Source of the DNA: Nipponacmea schrenckii
Lineage: Eukaryota > Mollusca > Gastropoda > Lottiidae
Direction of reading: 5' to 3'
DNA length: 64,000 nt
Assembly: GCA_030562195.1 (NCBI GenBank)
Contig: JAUJPP010000005.1
Span: forward strand, 39,915,106-39,979,105
Position numbers and translations under genes: made by a program. Positions 47,661-61,189 of this stretch are shown piece after piece (the stretch's first letter is position 1; each line of letters opens with the position of its first letter). The notes under the pieces are model-generated. The model searched no databases, was not told where the DNA came from, and saw only the letters and a list, made by a program, of their open reading frames with translations.

Positions 47661-48409
47661 GTTTAAAGCCTGACAGAGTTATTGCCTAACTATATACAGC
47701 ACAATATTTTACAATGTTACACCATTAGTATAAACAGTTTGATAAATAAATAATTATTATTACCAATGTTCAAACTTTCATCACTAGAAATATTCCTCTT
47801 CCTTTGGTAACAATTTGACGACATTTTTAGAATAAGTGTACATTTTCAAAAAATATAAACAGTGCACAACTTAACATACCTTCAGAAACTTAATACTTCT
47901 AGGTTTATTTTGGCCTTTAGAAATCTTATCACAAAATAAAAGCATAAAAATGTCCATCTTAAACATTTCCTCTCTACAAATTAAGTCCTTGTACAAGTTA
48001 GATAGCTACTGGTTTTAATATACCTATAGAACATCTGGATATTAGGAAAGGAATGTAGTACTTCATACATCAATAGATATCAAACAAGTCCCTAAACACT
48101 ACTTGTGAACACTCTACAATCTGGTTAGGGTCCTTTGAGATCACTTTAACTTCTATACACACCAATTATATTGCTTATCATTGACCTCTCACCTTTATAG
48201 TGAACAACTCTGAGATGGAAAACTGGATTTCATTTTAACGCAAACATCAACAAAAATTCTCTTTTGTCAAAATTAGCAAATTACTTTAAGAAAGTTATTT
48301 ATATTAGTATACCAATAGCAATTTTTAACACTTGGCCTACAACTAGTTTAAAACTATCAATTCAGAATTAAACCCTGGTCTCATTAGCATTATACCTGTG
48401 TAAAACCAA

Positions 48410-48660
48410 TTGATCAAGCTAAAAAACATTAAATGTTCAACAGATGGTTTATATCCAGTTAAAAACTATGAATAAATATAATCCAATTTAACCTAATTTT
48501 ATAATCACTCACAAGTTGAAAACCACAGTGGTAGAGGGTAAAGACTAATATTGGAACCTATCAACAATATATCTAACTGCTAGAACCAATAAATATTTAA
48601 CAGGTTGTATATATCCAGTTTAAAACTTTCAATAAATATGATCTAATATCACCTAATGCT
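48410..48660. repeat. Diverged direct duplication, about 150 bp
   Basis: GGTTTATATCCAGTTAAAAA then CTATGAATAAATATAATCCA (near 48445) is matched by GTTGTATATATCCAGTTTAA then AACTTTCAATAAATATGATC (near 48604), with similar flanks. Confidence 0.45.
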
Positions 48661-49185
48661 GATATCAACAACTTTCAACATTATGTCATATTATAAACAG
48701 TGAATAATGGTCTCCATTAATAACCAATATGGCCATTTAAACATAATGATTATACTTAACGACCTATGTTTAATTAGTCTATATGATCCTTCATCCATAC
48801 CTTCTTTTACCAGCTGAAACATCTTAATCACTATTGTCTGAGCCACGTAAATTTTTATCAATGCATAAACATTTAAAGACATTTTGGATAAAATTTTGAA
48901 GCTGATATTCCAATTCCAAATTCCTGCTTTTCTTTATACAAATAGCCCTGTCATTAAAACCTTCATGTAACACTGGACTATAGAGAAAACAAACAATCTC
49001 GGATTTTCAACAAATTCAAGACAATTTCTCCAAACCTCCACCACCACTAACTCCCATGGTATGCAAATTTTAAATTAGGTTCTCATTCTTCTATGTTTAC
49101 AATAAGTCTTTATAAAAACTTAACCATAATTTACCTCTGAATAACTGTTAATGGGATATAAATTTACCGTCCATTTATCACTGAG

Positions 49186-49487
49186 AAGTTAAAGATTCAT
49201 TAGTTATAGATCTTAAACCACTTCTTCTAAACTAACCATCACATATCACAACTATTCTGATCATATATAGTAAACTACAGCACAGAATCATGTTGAAGTA
49301 ATATTATGTTAACCGTGTGTATATCTATATATATATAAGTTAAAGATTCATTAGTTATAGCTCTTAAACCACTTCTTCCAAACTAACCATCACATATCAC
49401 AACTATTCTGATCATATATAGTAAACTACAGCACAGAATCATGTTGAAGTAATATTATGTTAACCGTGTGTATATCTATATATATAT
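49186..49487. repeat. Recent tandem duplication, 2 x 151 bp
   Basis: AAGTTAAAGATTCATTAGTT starts at 49186 and again at 49337, and AAGTTAAAGATTA follows at 49488, a strict 151-bp period. The two copies differ at only about two positions (TAGATCTT/TAGCTCTT, TTCTAAAC/TTCCAAAC). Each ends in a TATATATATATA run. Confidence 0.85.
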
Positions 49488-49954
49488 AAGTTAAAGATTA
49501 AATTAACTAAAGAACTATTTTAGGAACCTGTGAATGATGGAAGGTAAGATATATAAGTTACTATCATCAGTTTCATGCTGAGTTTTACTTCTATATCAAT
49601 CCTTTAAAATATTACATTCTATTTCCTACAAAATTACACTTCGAAAAATCTTTTCTGATAAACTTTTTATCAACATCATAAACCAAAACAATTTGGCTAC
49701 TATTCAACTCATTGACTCCAAAGCTTTTAAACTGTTTTCTTGCTAGTCTTTGTGATTAAGTCAGGCATGACTGGTTTGTACAATAGAATTCAAAAAACAT
49801 TATACACCAGTAGAAAGAAAAATTAAACAAAAAATTTGAAAAAGAAAGATACAACTATACTTTACAACGATAACAACTTAGGTTCACAGTTCAGGATCCA
49901 GCTGGGTCTTAAATAAAACTCTTTGACTAGATTGGCTGGACTTACAATTGAAGA

Positions 49955-50070
49955 TGGCTTATGAATAAAGATCAGAACCCACCCACATCCACGATTTGCT
50001 CCAAGTTGCCAAGCAAATGACCGTCATGCGAATACTAACACTCTAACTGACTGTGCTACACAACCTAGCA
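49955..50070 (-). mobile_element. tRNA-like SINE head, reverse orientation
   Basis: Read on the minus strand: GTTGTGTAGCACAGTCAGTT, then AGAGTGTTAGTATTCGCATG, with a degenerate GGGTTCTGATC about 60 bp on. The first block fits a tRNA A box, while the B box is poor. It differs from the main SINE family, so it may be a second family or a decayed tRNA pseudogene. Confidence 0.4.
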
Positions 50071-50919
50071 ACCTAGGTTTAAGGTTAAAATTCAAGGTTA
50101 AATTTCTTTAAATTTATTTTGTTTCAAACTTTGGCCTTTTAACTTATTGGTAAATATAATATTATCTATTCCACCATATTTCAATCGATAAAAATAGGCA
50201 GGTGCTTTCACTCTGTGATATTAATGCATCAATTGCATAAAAAAGCCCATAAACTGATGATAACTACCCTAAAAATACATTCTAAAACCCAGACCCCCTC
50301 TTAAAGATATAAACTTTATATGAACCTTGATCATACTGTCTGTAACTTTATCAGTATTGAAACTCTACCAAATTTTATTTATATCTTTTTCTTCTAAATA
50401 AATAAATCTTATCTTTCAACTCAACCTTTAAGGTTCCTGGCCTAATTTAAATAATAAAAATAAAAGTTGTTCGGTAGATTACTCTTCTGCAATTGATTGA
50501 GCTACAGAAAGTTTTTGACAGCAATATTGTCTTCTCCCATAAAGATTTTTAACTCTTGAGGAATCTCTTAGTTGCACAGTTGAAAGACCCCAGTTGTAAC
50601 TTTTTGACAATAGGTAAGTTCACTGATGAACAAAAACTTGTTATGGTCAAGTTTTAAAACTTTAATACAGGCAGTATTCATTAAGGATAAAATTTCAACA
50701 TGGTAATAATCTAGTATATCCAAAAAACACATTAATAATTCATTACACATAGCAATTTTCATACTTAGAAGTGATTTTCAATAATTACTTTGTTTAATAG
50801 ATATATCATATTATATACAGATTCTATTCTATATTCATGGTAATCTAAAATATTCTCTTATTGACCAATATGAGATTGAATATTTAAAGTAGTATGTAAT
50901 ATTCCTTTGACCTGTGCCT

Positions 50920-50978
50920 AGGACCTTCAGGTTAGCAACAGATTAAACTCATTGACCAACTCCAGCTCCCCAACCTTC
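50920..50978 (-). mobile_element. SINE head remnant
   Basis: CCTAGGACCTTCAGGTTAGC, then AACAGATTAAACTCATTGAC, then CAACTCCAGCTCC. This resembles the reverse of the tRNA-like head at 29770-29836, with decay. Confidence 0.45.
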
Positions 50979-52232
50979 ATTTGATAGTCCAATAAAAAAA
51001 CAATATAGACTCAATCTCATTAGATAATGTCCAACTGTTTTAGCAGCAATACTGTGTCCAATAGACTCAATCTCTCAGCTCATAAAAAATAATTAGTAAA
51101 ACATAGGTTACCAAGTGACAGAGTACAGAATGTGGATGTTATGACAATAGAAAACTTGATGGATTAATGAGGGACTCAATAACCTGGACTATATCATCAT
51201 CATCATCCTAATGATTTATAGCTATTTCTATCCCTGTTTCTATCAAAATGTATTATGATATGAAAGTGGAAGGTAGTTGCAGTTCCACTATTCCACCAGC
51301 TTTATCTTACAACTATTAACCATATCCAATGACTTGCAATTTACTTACGTCTCAGTTGCAATTGCAATATATTATTACCGTACTATAAAATAATTTGCAA
51401 ACGTAAGCAATTGGTATTCACTCATACCATCCCCATTACACTGTAACACCTCTCTACATCAGACAATACTAACAGGCTTTAATAAAATTACTAGATAAAC
51501 CTGTCTACTTATTAATTATATTGTAAATTATTAGTGTAAAAAAAGACTGGTTAACCCTGAATATTAATTATTTTGCCAATACCACTGGATGCCAGAGAAG
51601 CCATCTGTTTCTATCTGTGTGATGATTGATGATTTTCTACTAGAACATTATTTAATCTGGCACAGTACTACACGTGCAGTTTCGGACTGAACAGATCAAT
51701 TCAAATACAATTTTACTTCTGGTAGATTATTACAGTTCAATCTCTCAAACAAATTCATTTTTAACAGTTGCTTTAAATTAATCAAATTGATTTTAGGTTA
51801 GTTCAACTAAAGGTTACATTTTTGCTGTGAATCCAAATTTTTGTTACTTTTGGCTTTTAAACCATAAAATGAACATTTGTAATCAAGCAGAGTGCAAATA
51901 ATTACTTTTTGCTTGGGATCAGCATTAGACTAGGCTCTTTTGATATCAAACTGTTGGAAAATCTTTAATATGCAAAGCTTGCAAAATACCAAGGCTTCTA
52001 TATTTGTTTTATCCAAACCTCCACTTAAAAACAAACAATAATTGCCCTAAAGTGAGAAAAATTGTCTGAGACTGCCTCAGAATATAATAAAAAATTGTGA
52101 ACTATATGAGGTTTTGAAGATAGAGTGTAGTAATTTAATATTCAATAATCAAGGCATGTTTATTAGATTCACCAGATAACCAGAAATATTGCTGATAAAT
52201 ATGAAGGGTCGTTCTGATATCTCATACACATA

Positions 52233-52938
52233 TCAGGTACAAAATACATTTGTTGAGTTAACCATTTCAATAAAATAATATCTAAATATATTAGACTATC
52301 ATATTATAATGTATAAGCTTACAGAATTAGATTTTACTGATTTACTTAAATTGATACTGCATCTTAGAATGAACATAACATTTTAGTTCTCAAGAATGGT
52401 CAATATTATAGGCCTATATTCATCAGTGAACTTATCTTTATTTCATTTACCATAAATATGTCAAAACTCATAGGGGCGGGAACAGGGGGGGGCAGGGGGT
52501 TCAAGTCCCCCCCCCCCCAAAATTTTGCCCCCCAAAAAAATGAAATAAAATAATTATATGTACCGGGTAGCCTAACTATGTAATTGTCTCCATTATTTGT
52601 AAATTTCTTTGGTTTTTTAACCTTCGAAGCTGGTAATACAATCAAAGGATATAAGTTTTTTAAATTCTCGATCCAAAATTATTTAAATAAAAAATAAGGT
52701 GTTCTGTTTAATAAAATCAGGTACAAAAACATTTGTTGAGTTAACCATTTCAATAAAATAATATCTAAATATATTAGACTATCATATTATAATGTATACA
52801 GAATCACATTTTATTGATTTACTTAAATTAATACTGGTCTTAAATGACATAACAGTTTAGTTCTCAAGAATGATCAATATATATTCATCAGTGAACTTAT
52901 CTTCATTTCATTTACCAGAAATCTGTCAAAACTGATAA
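52233..52938. repeat. Direct duplication (about 225 bp) flanking a G/C-run insertion
   Basis: CAGGTACAAAATACATTTGT at 52234 and CAGGTACAAAAACATTTGTT at 52719 each begin about 220-240 bp of closely similar sequence, ending at TGTCAAAACTSATA. Between the copies, 52471-52716 is unrelated sequence beginning TAGGGGCGGGAACAGGGGGG, with a GGGGGTTCAAGTCCCCC hairpin and a long C-run. The TAGGGGCGG start resembles the ends of some hAT-type non-autonomous elements (family recollection, unverified). Confidence 0.6.
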
Positions 52939-55900
52939 ACTTTATATTCAATACAAACTGTAAAAGTCAGGTTTTGATTTGATTTTTGATCTGCTGATAC
53001 ATTCTTGTCTGTCTGAAAAGATAACTAGTTTACTAGGTAACACACATGACAACTATCTATCATGACATGTCAATCTCAGGACAAATCTAAAAAAAAATTT
53101 TCAAAAGTCATTTTTTCTACAAATCAACATGAATGCAATCTTAATTACAGATAAACTTATACATGATCAATTCACAAATAACAGTGTAAGAAGTTACCTT
53201 ATATCTGTTGTCATATTGTTGTCACAGTAAAATTCTGCAAATTGTAAAACAATCTTATCTCGCCAATAAGGTACAAGAAATCTAAAATTTATTTATTCAT
53301 TTGTTATAAGATTTTACAAAATATATAGGAAATTTATGCCAGTGGAAATAAATCAAATATTAAAATTGACAGAACTGACTTATTTTTACAAGGTTATTAT
53401 AGTGTTATTACAGTTAAAATCAATATTACCACATTCCTATATATATACAATACTAGTCAGATACTAATATAACAACTGATTATATGAACTTTACTAATAT
53501 TTCAATATATATACCACTATATCATTCATCTTGACAAACTGATGTAGTACCGTATTAAGAGTAAAGATGTTCCTGAAACTCCTAAGTAAAGCAATGGCCA
53601 AGATCATTAATGTAGAGACACAAACGCACTGTGAAGTGATAGCTATTTATCTTCTACAATAATTTAACTTCAAAAGAGGGATAGATCAAACTACACCTGT
53701 TGATTGGCCAGTATTTACCAGTCATTTCTGAATGTCAGACATTATTAGTATCAGAATTTGCCAGTCATGTTTGACAAAAGTCCTAAATATCCGACTTGTT
53801 TGATCTTTAGAACATTATTTGTATTAGTATCTAATCAATCTTTCTCTAACTTAAAAAAAAACATGAAATTAAGAGGACAAGACATTAATTATTTAGGACC
53901 TTCAACAAATATCATGAAATCCTGAGCAACTGTATTGTTGGAATTACCAGCATAATATAAATAGATCTGGTTGTTTACAGCCAAAAAAACACACTTAATC
54001 AAAATAGATCACTTATTAAACTAGAAGTATTAAACTTACAACTTGAACTCTATCTTTTTAAACTTCAATTCATATAAACTTGTCCTAAAGCCAACCAAAT
54101 TAATCAGATTTTATTTCTATATCTATTCTATTTCGTGGTCCGTAACCAACAAATAAGGATCTAAATCACATAAAATACTTGATAATGAACATGTAAATTG
54201 TTGAAACTTTGTGCATAATAATATTTTATGAACAGTATACAATAATATTGTGGTCCATAATTCAATTTTACCTTTATTCCTATGAAATATTTAATCCAAT
54301 TATGAAATTGCCTAACAGTTTTGACGTAGGAACACTGTTCACTGATGCGAATTGTTCACAAATATTTCCACATCCGTTAAGAAATCTGCCCCTAGTTGTT
54401 ATTTATCTCAATATTAAACTAAGGACAGTGATGTCATAGCTATGACAGGTAGATAAAAGGTGACAAGCCTGTCCTTTTTCACCTAGGTTTCAACTAATCA
54501 CAAGCAGGTACAGGTTAACTTGACATGTATTTTCTATTCAAATCTTCGTATTTTTTTCATATGGATGTAGGCAAAAACTAGACTAAAAACCTTAAATAAA
54601 AATATCTTTGTGCCCCAAAGGAATATAAATATTTCACAGAAAACTGTTTAAAAAATTCATAAAATGCCTTAGATCCACCTGTATTTTTAGCACAGTATAC
54701 CTTGATTAAGAATGGTAACTCCATTCACAGAAGATTGCTTTTACAAACTAAATATAGTAACAAATTACATATTAAGCAGAGGGTAAATTGAAAGTAACGA
54801 CATTAGTCCAATATATAAATATTTAAAAACTCATCAGACCACATCTAATTATATTTCATGCTCTAGATATTATATATATATATATAGGATTGTCTACACG
54901 TTTATTTGCACCAGGTTTAAACGGATATATCCAATGAGTATATAGATATGGTCGATCAGAGAATTACCTCTCTACCAGAATTCATACCAGAACGGGTGTA
55001 GTGACAGAAAAGCGGATGTTGATAAAATGCAACGGTTTACTTTCATTTTGACTAGTTTAAAATTTTCATGGTCATACTATATTGAATTTTTGTACAGATA
55101 CCAAGTATTGGCCAGGGTTTCACGGTTGAATTTTGTGGTTTAACATGGAAACAAATGAATTACTTGACAGATATCATATTTAAACCTTATTTTGGTTGAC
55201 ATGGAAATATATGCTAGCTATACAAATGAAAAGGTTCAGTTTGTGCTACTATACAGTATGAAATATTGAAAAATCAATAACACTAGACACAAGAGAACTT
55301 ATCAGTAAGCCAGGAAGAGTTATGTCTCTTTACACTGATTACAGTATATCAAATTGTCTATCTTTAAACATATATAAATGCTGGGAGATCATTACTCTAG
55401 ATGTATAGTAATACATCATTGGTCTTGTTTACTATCAGGGACAGATTTACCATTCATTCGATCAATCCTTAGTCTCCTCAGAAATAGGAATATAAGATAA
55501 AAGGGACAGGTTTCCATTCATTCAAACGAAAGCTGGTCTCAGAAACAGGAAATTTTTAACACAGTATATCAGTAATAAAGTATATTGGTCATAGCTAACA
55601 GTGAATAAAGCGTGTTCAAGTTAATACATGTAGAATTATCCTGTTAAAAGTTAAAATAACAAGTCTGTGATATCTCAAGATATCTTCTGTGATATTTAGA
55701 AACATATTACAGGTATTGAAATAAAAAGTATAATATATATTTTGAGGTATATTTAATGTGATTTACATGCAGTTCTAGTTATCCTAAAATTAACATATTT
55801 CAAGACTCAAATCAACGCCTGAGCCATGGCCATTAAATAAAATAAAATATCTCAACAGAAGTAAACTGGAAGCTGATTTTTTATTTCATTTTTGAAAGAT

Positions 55901-57675
55901 AGCTACTACAGACCAAAATATTACTTTATCACTTTATATGCATAGAGAGTTAAAGAAAGAAGTTATGCAGTTGTACTACACCAATCAAGATAGATACTTG
56001 AAACTGTTTGAATAATTTAACTATGTTTTATATATAGTACAGAGCACCTGTCAGTTATATATGTTGAAATATAACAGTTATTTTATTATAACATACAACA
56101 TGTTTATAAATATATATCATAACAGATACATCATGTGTGTTTTTATCAGAAAAATGTGAAATTTTAAAAGTTTTTAATATCACTTGTCTTCCCTGCTGGT
56201 GTGTTATCAACTATATATAGGTATAGAGTACGTCTAGACCAGATAGTTCTAACGATTTACATGTAAAAATATAGGTCATAATAAAAAAAAACTAAAGAAC
56301 TGATCCAAACTGAGAAATAAATCCAAAATCTAACATTTAACAATTTTGAAGCATTACCAACTAGTAGCACATTCACTCATTCAGCACTTTTTCTTGACAA
56401 TGAAATTCAAATTTCAAGGTGGCGTACATCTTTCTGTATGCATCATAAGCTAGTCAAAGAAAGCAGACATTGCCAGTGCAGCCTGGTCCAACTGCATGAA
56501 CATATTCTATTTGGATTCAGTATTTCATTTACAAGGAATAGAGCTGAATTTCCTACCAATGCTGCTTCAGAGAATTGAATGTTTATTAATAATAATGAAG
56601 TTTAATAATCAGTGTCTACAGATTAAGTAATGATGTGAGAGAGTATTCTAATCATTATGATAGGTATTCTGATAAGGACCAGCTGGTACACTAGGGTACA
56701 TAATATCTGATGTGAAAATACACTGAAAGTTCAAATAAAGGGCAGTTAATCAGCTTTTAACATCCAGGTGACTACTAGGACTAAGTACAACTTCCTTTAA
56801 GAAGAGTTCCAAAGATAAGCATGATGAGAACAGATTCAAATTACACTGACATTGAATAACCAATCTCAGACCACTAGAATTTACTGTAAATGCACATGGT
56901 CTCATTAATGTGCAGCCTAGTCTGGACTGAGAACAGAATGCTTCATATCTGCAAGCCATAAAAGAGGCTATTGGATTCAATACATTCCCAATTTTGAATG
57001 TAATATCTATCTAGAAGACAGTACCTTACTGCCCTAAATAGACAGATCTCCTTTGGAAATAAGATCAGGGGCACGGATTCAAACAAAATGGTTCCCTAAA
57101 TCAGTATTTAATAACATATTCCCTAATATCAATCAAGGGCAGTAACTGATTAGATTGTGAATTCAGGCAATCAAAGTTTTAGACAGAATCTGGGGGTCCT
57201 ACTGGGTAGGTACCAGGGTAGGTAGCAAAGCAAGGTAGCTATTGGCATTCAAACTACAATTACTTTTATTTCAATCAAGGGCATTAACTCATTAATAAAT
57301 CAAATTGTTTTCTAACTTCTGGTAGTAGTTGTAAAGAAATATCTGCAATGTAGGGTTTTACTGACTTAGTGAACCTGTATTTTAATATAACCCAGTTGAT
57401 AATGAGTTAACTGGATTTGATAAGAGCCAGCTGGTTTACAGAATCTCTGATTACATATTCACCATAATATAATCAATCCAAATTTCACATCCACTATCTT
57501 CTTTATAAATCTCATTAATGGTTCCTGGTAATTAGCAGGGTGGTTCCATCATGTCCTGAGATTGGAACAAAGTCTGTTTGATCAATGGAGTGTGTGGCTG
57601 TCCAAATGGTTTTGATTTTGTTTCATGTACGCTACTACTTATTTCAGTGAACAATATGTAACTTTCTTCAGAGCT

Positions 57676-58334
57676 TCATTGTGAAGATGTATAAGATGAA
57701 GTTTGTAATAGCTTGACATTGTGAAGATGTATAAGATGAAGTTTGTAATAGCTTGACATTGTGAAGATGTATAGATGAAGTTTGTAATACTTGACATTGT
57801 GAAGATGTATAAGATGAAGTTTGTAATAGCTTGACATTGTGAAGATGTATAAGATGAAGTTTGTAATAGCTTGACATTGTGAAGATGTATAAGATGAAGT
57901 TTGTAATAGCTTGACATTGTGAAGATGTATAAGATGAAGTTTGTAATAGCTTGACATTGTGAAGATGTATAAGATGAAGTTTGTAATAGCTTGACATTGT
58001 GAAGATGTATAAGATGAAGTTTGTAATAGCTTGACATTGTGAAGATGTATAAGATGAAGTTTGTAATAGCTTGACATTGTGAAGATGTATAAGATGAAGT
58101 TTGTAATAGCTTGACATTGTAAGATGTATAAGGACTAGAATTGTGGTTTAATGTAATAGCTTGACATTGTGAAGATGTATAAGATAAGTTTGTAATAGCT
58201 TGACATTGTGAAGATGTATAAGATGAAGTTTGTAATAGCTTGACATTGTGAAGATGTATAAGAAAGTTTGTAATAGCTTGACATTGTGAAGATGTATAAG
58301 ATGAAGTTTGTAATAGCTTGACATTGTGAAGATG
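57676..58334. repeat. 40-bp minisatellite, about 16 copies
   Basis: Units of 40 bp: ATTGTGAAGATGTATAAGAT then GAAGTTTGTAATAGCTTGAC. Most copies are identical. A few have small deletions, and one (near 58130) has a short replacement. Long minus-strand open frames here are repeat artefacts. Confidence 0.96.
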
Positions 58335-58993
58335 ACAGTACAAATAAGTTAAACTCTATATTTCTATAATAAATCTGACCTGGTTTTAAGGAAGTAAGAT
58401 AGATAAGCACTAGAATGTTGTCTTATGACCCAGACTAATTAACTTTATTACATATCTCTCTCTCTAATAACTCATTAATTGACAGTTGTTTTTGTTTTTC
58501 TGTACCAAAGTGTGAAATATTTTCTTTTCTACTTTCTATTTTTTTTCTACCCAAGTAAAAAGTGTGAAAAAAAACAAGGAAAATAAAATAGGAAGAGGAA
58601 AATTTAACCAATTTTATACCCTCAATATCTGCTTCTAACACACTATTTTCAATACAATTAACTTCTTATACATCAGTAATTATTTATTTTGCTATATTTT
58701 ATTACTAAGTGAAGTTGAATAAAAGTTATGGGTGTCATGTAATATGTTACTTTTGAGAAGAATAAGAGAGGGAACAGCCTTGGATGTTCCACAACAGTGT
58801 GCAAACTATAGACAAGTCATGACTAGTTCTTACAAAATAGTAAGTTTTAAAGTGATATGAGCATAGTATTCTCACAAAAAGACCTAGGTCATAGAGCTAG
58901 AACTATAGATTTTGAAGTGTGTTAGTTCAGTTGTAAAGAAATAAAAAGTGTAATAAAGTATATAGTTAATACTTGTTACTATTTCTTTCTAAA

Positions 58994-59052
58994 ATGGCCC
59001 ATTAAGTGAAGAACCGGAATAGTAAGATGTAAAACTCCATTCATTTCATTTA
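58994..59052 (+). mobile_element. SINE 3' end fragment
   Basis: ATGGCCCATTAAGTGAAGAA, then GTAAGATGTAAAACTCCATT, then CATTTCATTT, in + orientation. Confidence 0.6.
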
Positions 59053-60750
59053 GGGTTTGATATCAAGAATTTAATCTAGCTATGTAGCCTTCAAACATGA
59101 TCCTTAAAAGATGATTTGCTTGGATATTCAAACCCATCAGTTGCTGGCTGGGAATTAACAATATTAACATTGTGGTTTAGTAATGCTATTGCTACGAAAA
59201 CATAGGCACAGGATTGTTAGAGCAATTTCCAGTTAGAGTGTAATGCTAGTGCAGATAGCTAAATAATCAAACAACGAAATATAATGTTTAAGTAGCCATC
59301 TATAATGATGAGAATCTCAAGTACCGCTATAGAAAAGGAATAGGATACAGCAGGGACATTAATAATCATAGAAAAGAGACTGTACACCTTCCTAATAATG
59401 TTGTTGTTGTCAATATACTGAGGTGCAGTTTCAACACTTCTGAAATTTGAAGTGTTAGGATAGGTTATATTAACAAATGATTTTTTGGGTTGAATTAGAC
59501 AAGTGATATTTTAATAACTTCATTCCTTATTCATTTCAATTCAGAGAATGTAATAGAATCATTATCATTATGTGTTGAGATCTAGAGAAACAGTTAATAC
59601 TGGTCTAACTTGTTTTTATGTTGAAAGGGTTTAATATGAAGCTGTATAAAATTGAAATAAGTTTAAGATTTATGAATATTGTTTAATAATATTGAAAGCA
59701 CATTTGCTGCAGGGTAGGATTCGACTAGAATTACAGAATTTATTTTGTGCCAAACCAGTCACCTTGGTGTTCTGCATTCAACTTACAATAAGTATAGTTG
59801 CCAATAAGCTACATGCTGTAGAAGTCTGTTATTATTGGCTAGGGTAGGGGGTTTTACAGCCAAGTTTATCATTATTTTTTTTTAGAAAATTTGAAGAACC
59901 CTCCCGGTATATATAATCGATCTAAAATTATATGCAATAAATCTCACAAAATCATTCACTAGCAGGATAACAAATGTCAAAGTGTCACTGATGATGATTA
60001 AGTGTCTTGCTAGAGTATATTGGCATGTGATAAAATACTTCTCTAAATTGTCAAAGAACAATTTAAATAATTATTTGGTGTTATCAATGAAGGTTTTAAT
60101 ATAGCATTAATTTAATTTTTGATCATCATGGAAGCTAAACATTTACATTGTTGATATCATTAAGTTTATCAAGTTTTGTTTTTATATTCTGTTGTTGTCA
60201 ATTTGTATTGTTTTCTATTCTTGTCAGGAAGTTTTTCTTCAATGTTTGTGAGTATTTGGCAATGATAACACCTATTTACACAGTTCTGTCTGAGTTTTAG
60301 TGGAATTGTAGCACAACAAAATTGGAATATTACAAATTGAGGCTTTCAGTGTAGCTAATACACATAAAATGATCTTGAAAATACCTTAACAAGAAAGTTA
60401 TCAAAGAAGTGTGTTAACATAATATATTTCCTTGTGTATCTTGTTAATAGATATAAATATGTAAATATAATGTATTTGTAAGACATATTAGTATAAGAAG
60501 GTTAATATTAAGAACACCAGATATATAGATATACTATTTCGAGGCTAATTACATACGATGTTATAAAACACAAGATTATTACATAGTACGTTTCTAAATA
60601 CAAGATATATGCATAATCAATTACCTGTATGTGTCAAGAAACATAATAAGGGATTTAGAAGTGGTATATCCATATATCATGTGTTCTTAATAAATATATG
60701 TTTAATAATGTATGACAGTGTAATATTGCTATAACTATAAAGATACTTAC

Positions 60751-61180
60751 TGACACATTTCACACACTGTTTGGACAATCCCCATATAAAATCACCACAA
60801 TTATCACACCAAGTGGGGTTAAACAACTGACACGGCACAAAATTATGTCCTTGCCCAGATCCCTGCCCAAAAAACTGGGCCATCTCTATATGTTCCTCGC
60901 AGGCTGGCCACTGAAGAGAAAGGTCATCTAGGTCAAGGTCATTATTATTTGAGTTTCTGTATCCTGAAACACGTTTCGTGGGAGTCGATTGTCGTATTCC
61001 TTGAACGGCTTGAATCACACTCTTACAATTCTGTTCAATATTGGCCTGAACGCGGTCTAATTTACGTTTTATTAGCCCTAATACATTGGGAGAATTGGTA
61101 TAATAATTTCCTTGTAGTCCGTTTGTATTAGCCATTACTCTCGCATTTTGAACTTCAGGCTCCAGAAATGCTCTAGCCAT
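60751..61180 (-). CDS. RASSF1/5: RASSF exon A: N-terminus and first half of the C1 zinc finger
   Basis: ATG at 61178-61180 is the first ATG after an in-frame TGA and starts a frame of 143 codons plus 1 nt. The donor is TCA|GTAAGT, phase 1. Residues 1-105 are polar, with a helical stretch at 32-62 (VLGLIKRKLDRVQANIEQNC) and an acidic DLDLDDLSLQW. Residues 112-142 hold the first half of C1: H112, NFVPCQLFNPTW, C125-DN-C128, GDFIWGLSKQCVK, C142. In RASSF1A-type proteins this C1 finger binds zinc and helps direct membrane or Ras interactions. This exon is the only source of a complete C1. Confidence 0.9.
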
Positions 61181-61189
61181 ATATAGTCA

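Larger units (their letters stand above)
39648..60750. other. RASSF intron between exons A' and A, 21 kb, no exon found
   Basis: Very AT-rich DNA with no frame that carries a domain or fits the splice phases. The recognisable contents are listed separately: tandem duplications (40722, 48410, 49186), SINE remnants (47221, 49955, 50920, 58994), a shared dispersed repeat (46403 and 47525), a G/C-run element (52471) and the 40-bp minisatellite (57676). Plain (TA)n runs are near 43263 and 54871. The stretches 40860-46400, 53000-56600 and 59060-60750 show nothing else. Confidence 0.65.
12340..61180 (-). other. RASSF1/5: Gene model: RASSF1/3/5-class protein, exons A-G plus an alternative first exon
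   Basis: Exons A 60751-61180, B 21327-21634, C 20832-20984, D 16590-16783, E 15792-15901, F 14512-14630 and G 12340-12585 join through consensus splice sites into 1560 nt, 519 aa plus TGA. Order: low-complexity N-terminus, C1 zinc finger (residues 112-161), linker, Ras-association domain (about 298-438), SARAH (439 to about 486), Ser-rich tail. This is the classical RASSF1/5 layout. Family members bind Ras-type GTPases through RA and MST/Hippo kinases through SARAH. The GDFIWG stretch in C1 resembles RASSF1A, but an invertebrate gene probably corresponds to the ancestral RASSF1/3/5. Alternative exon A' (38183-39647) has the same phase as A and predicts an 864-aa form. Confidence 0.92.

Noticed and set aside
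57639..58410. Long overlapping minus-strand open frames (up to 234 codons)
   Set aside because: They lie within the 40-bp minisatellite. The peptide is the repeat read in shifting frames, with no start context or domain.
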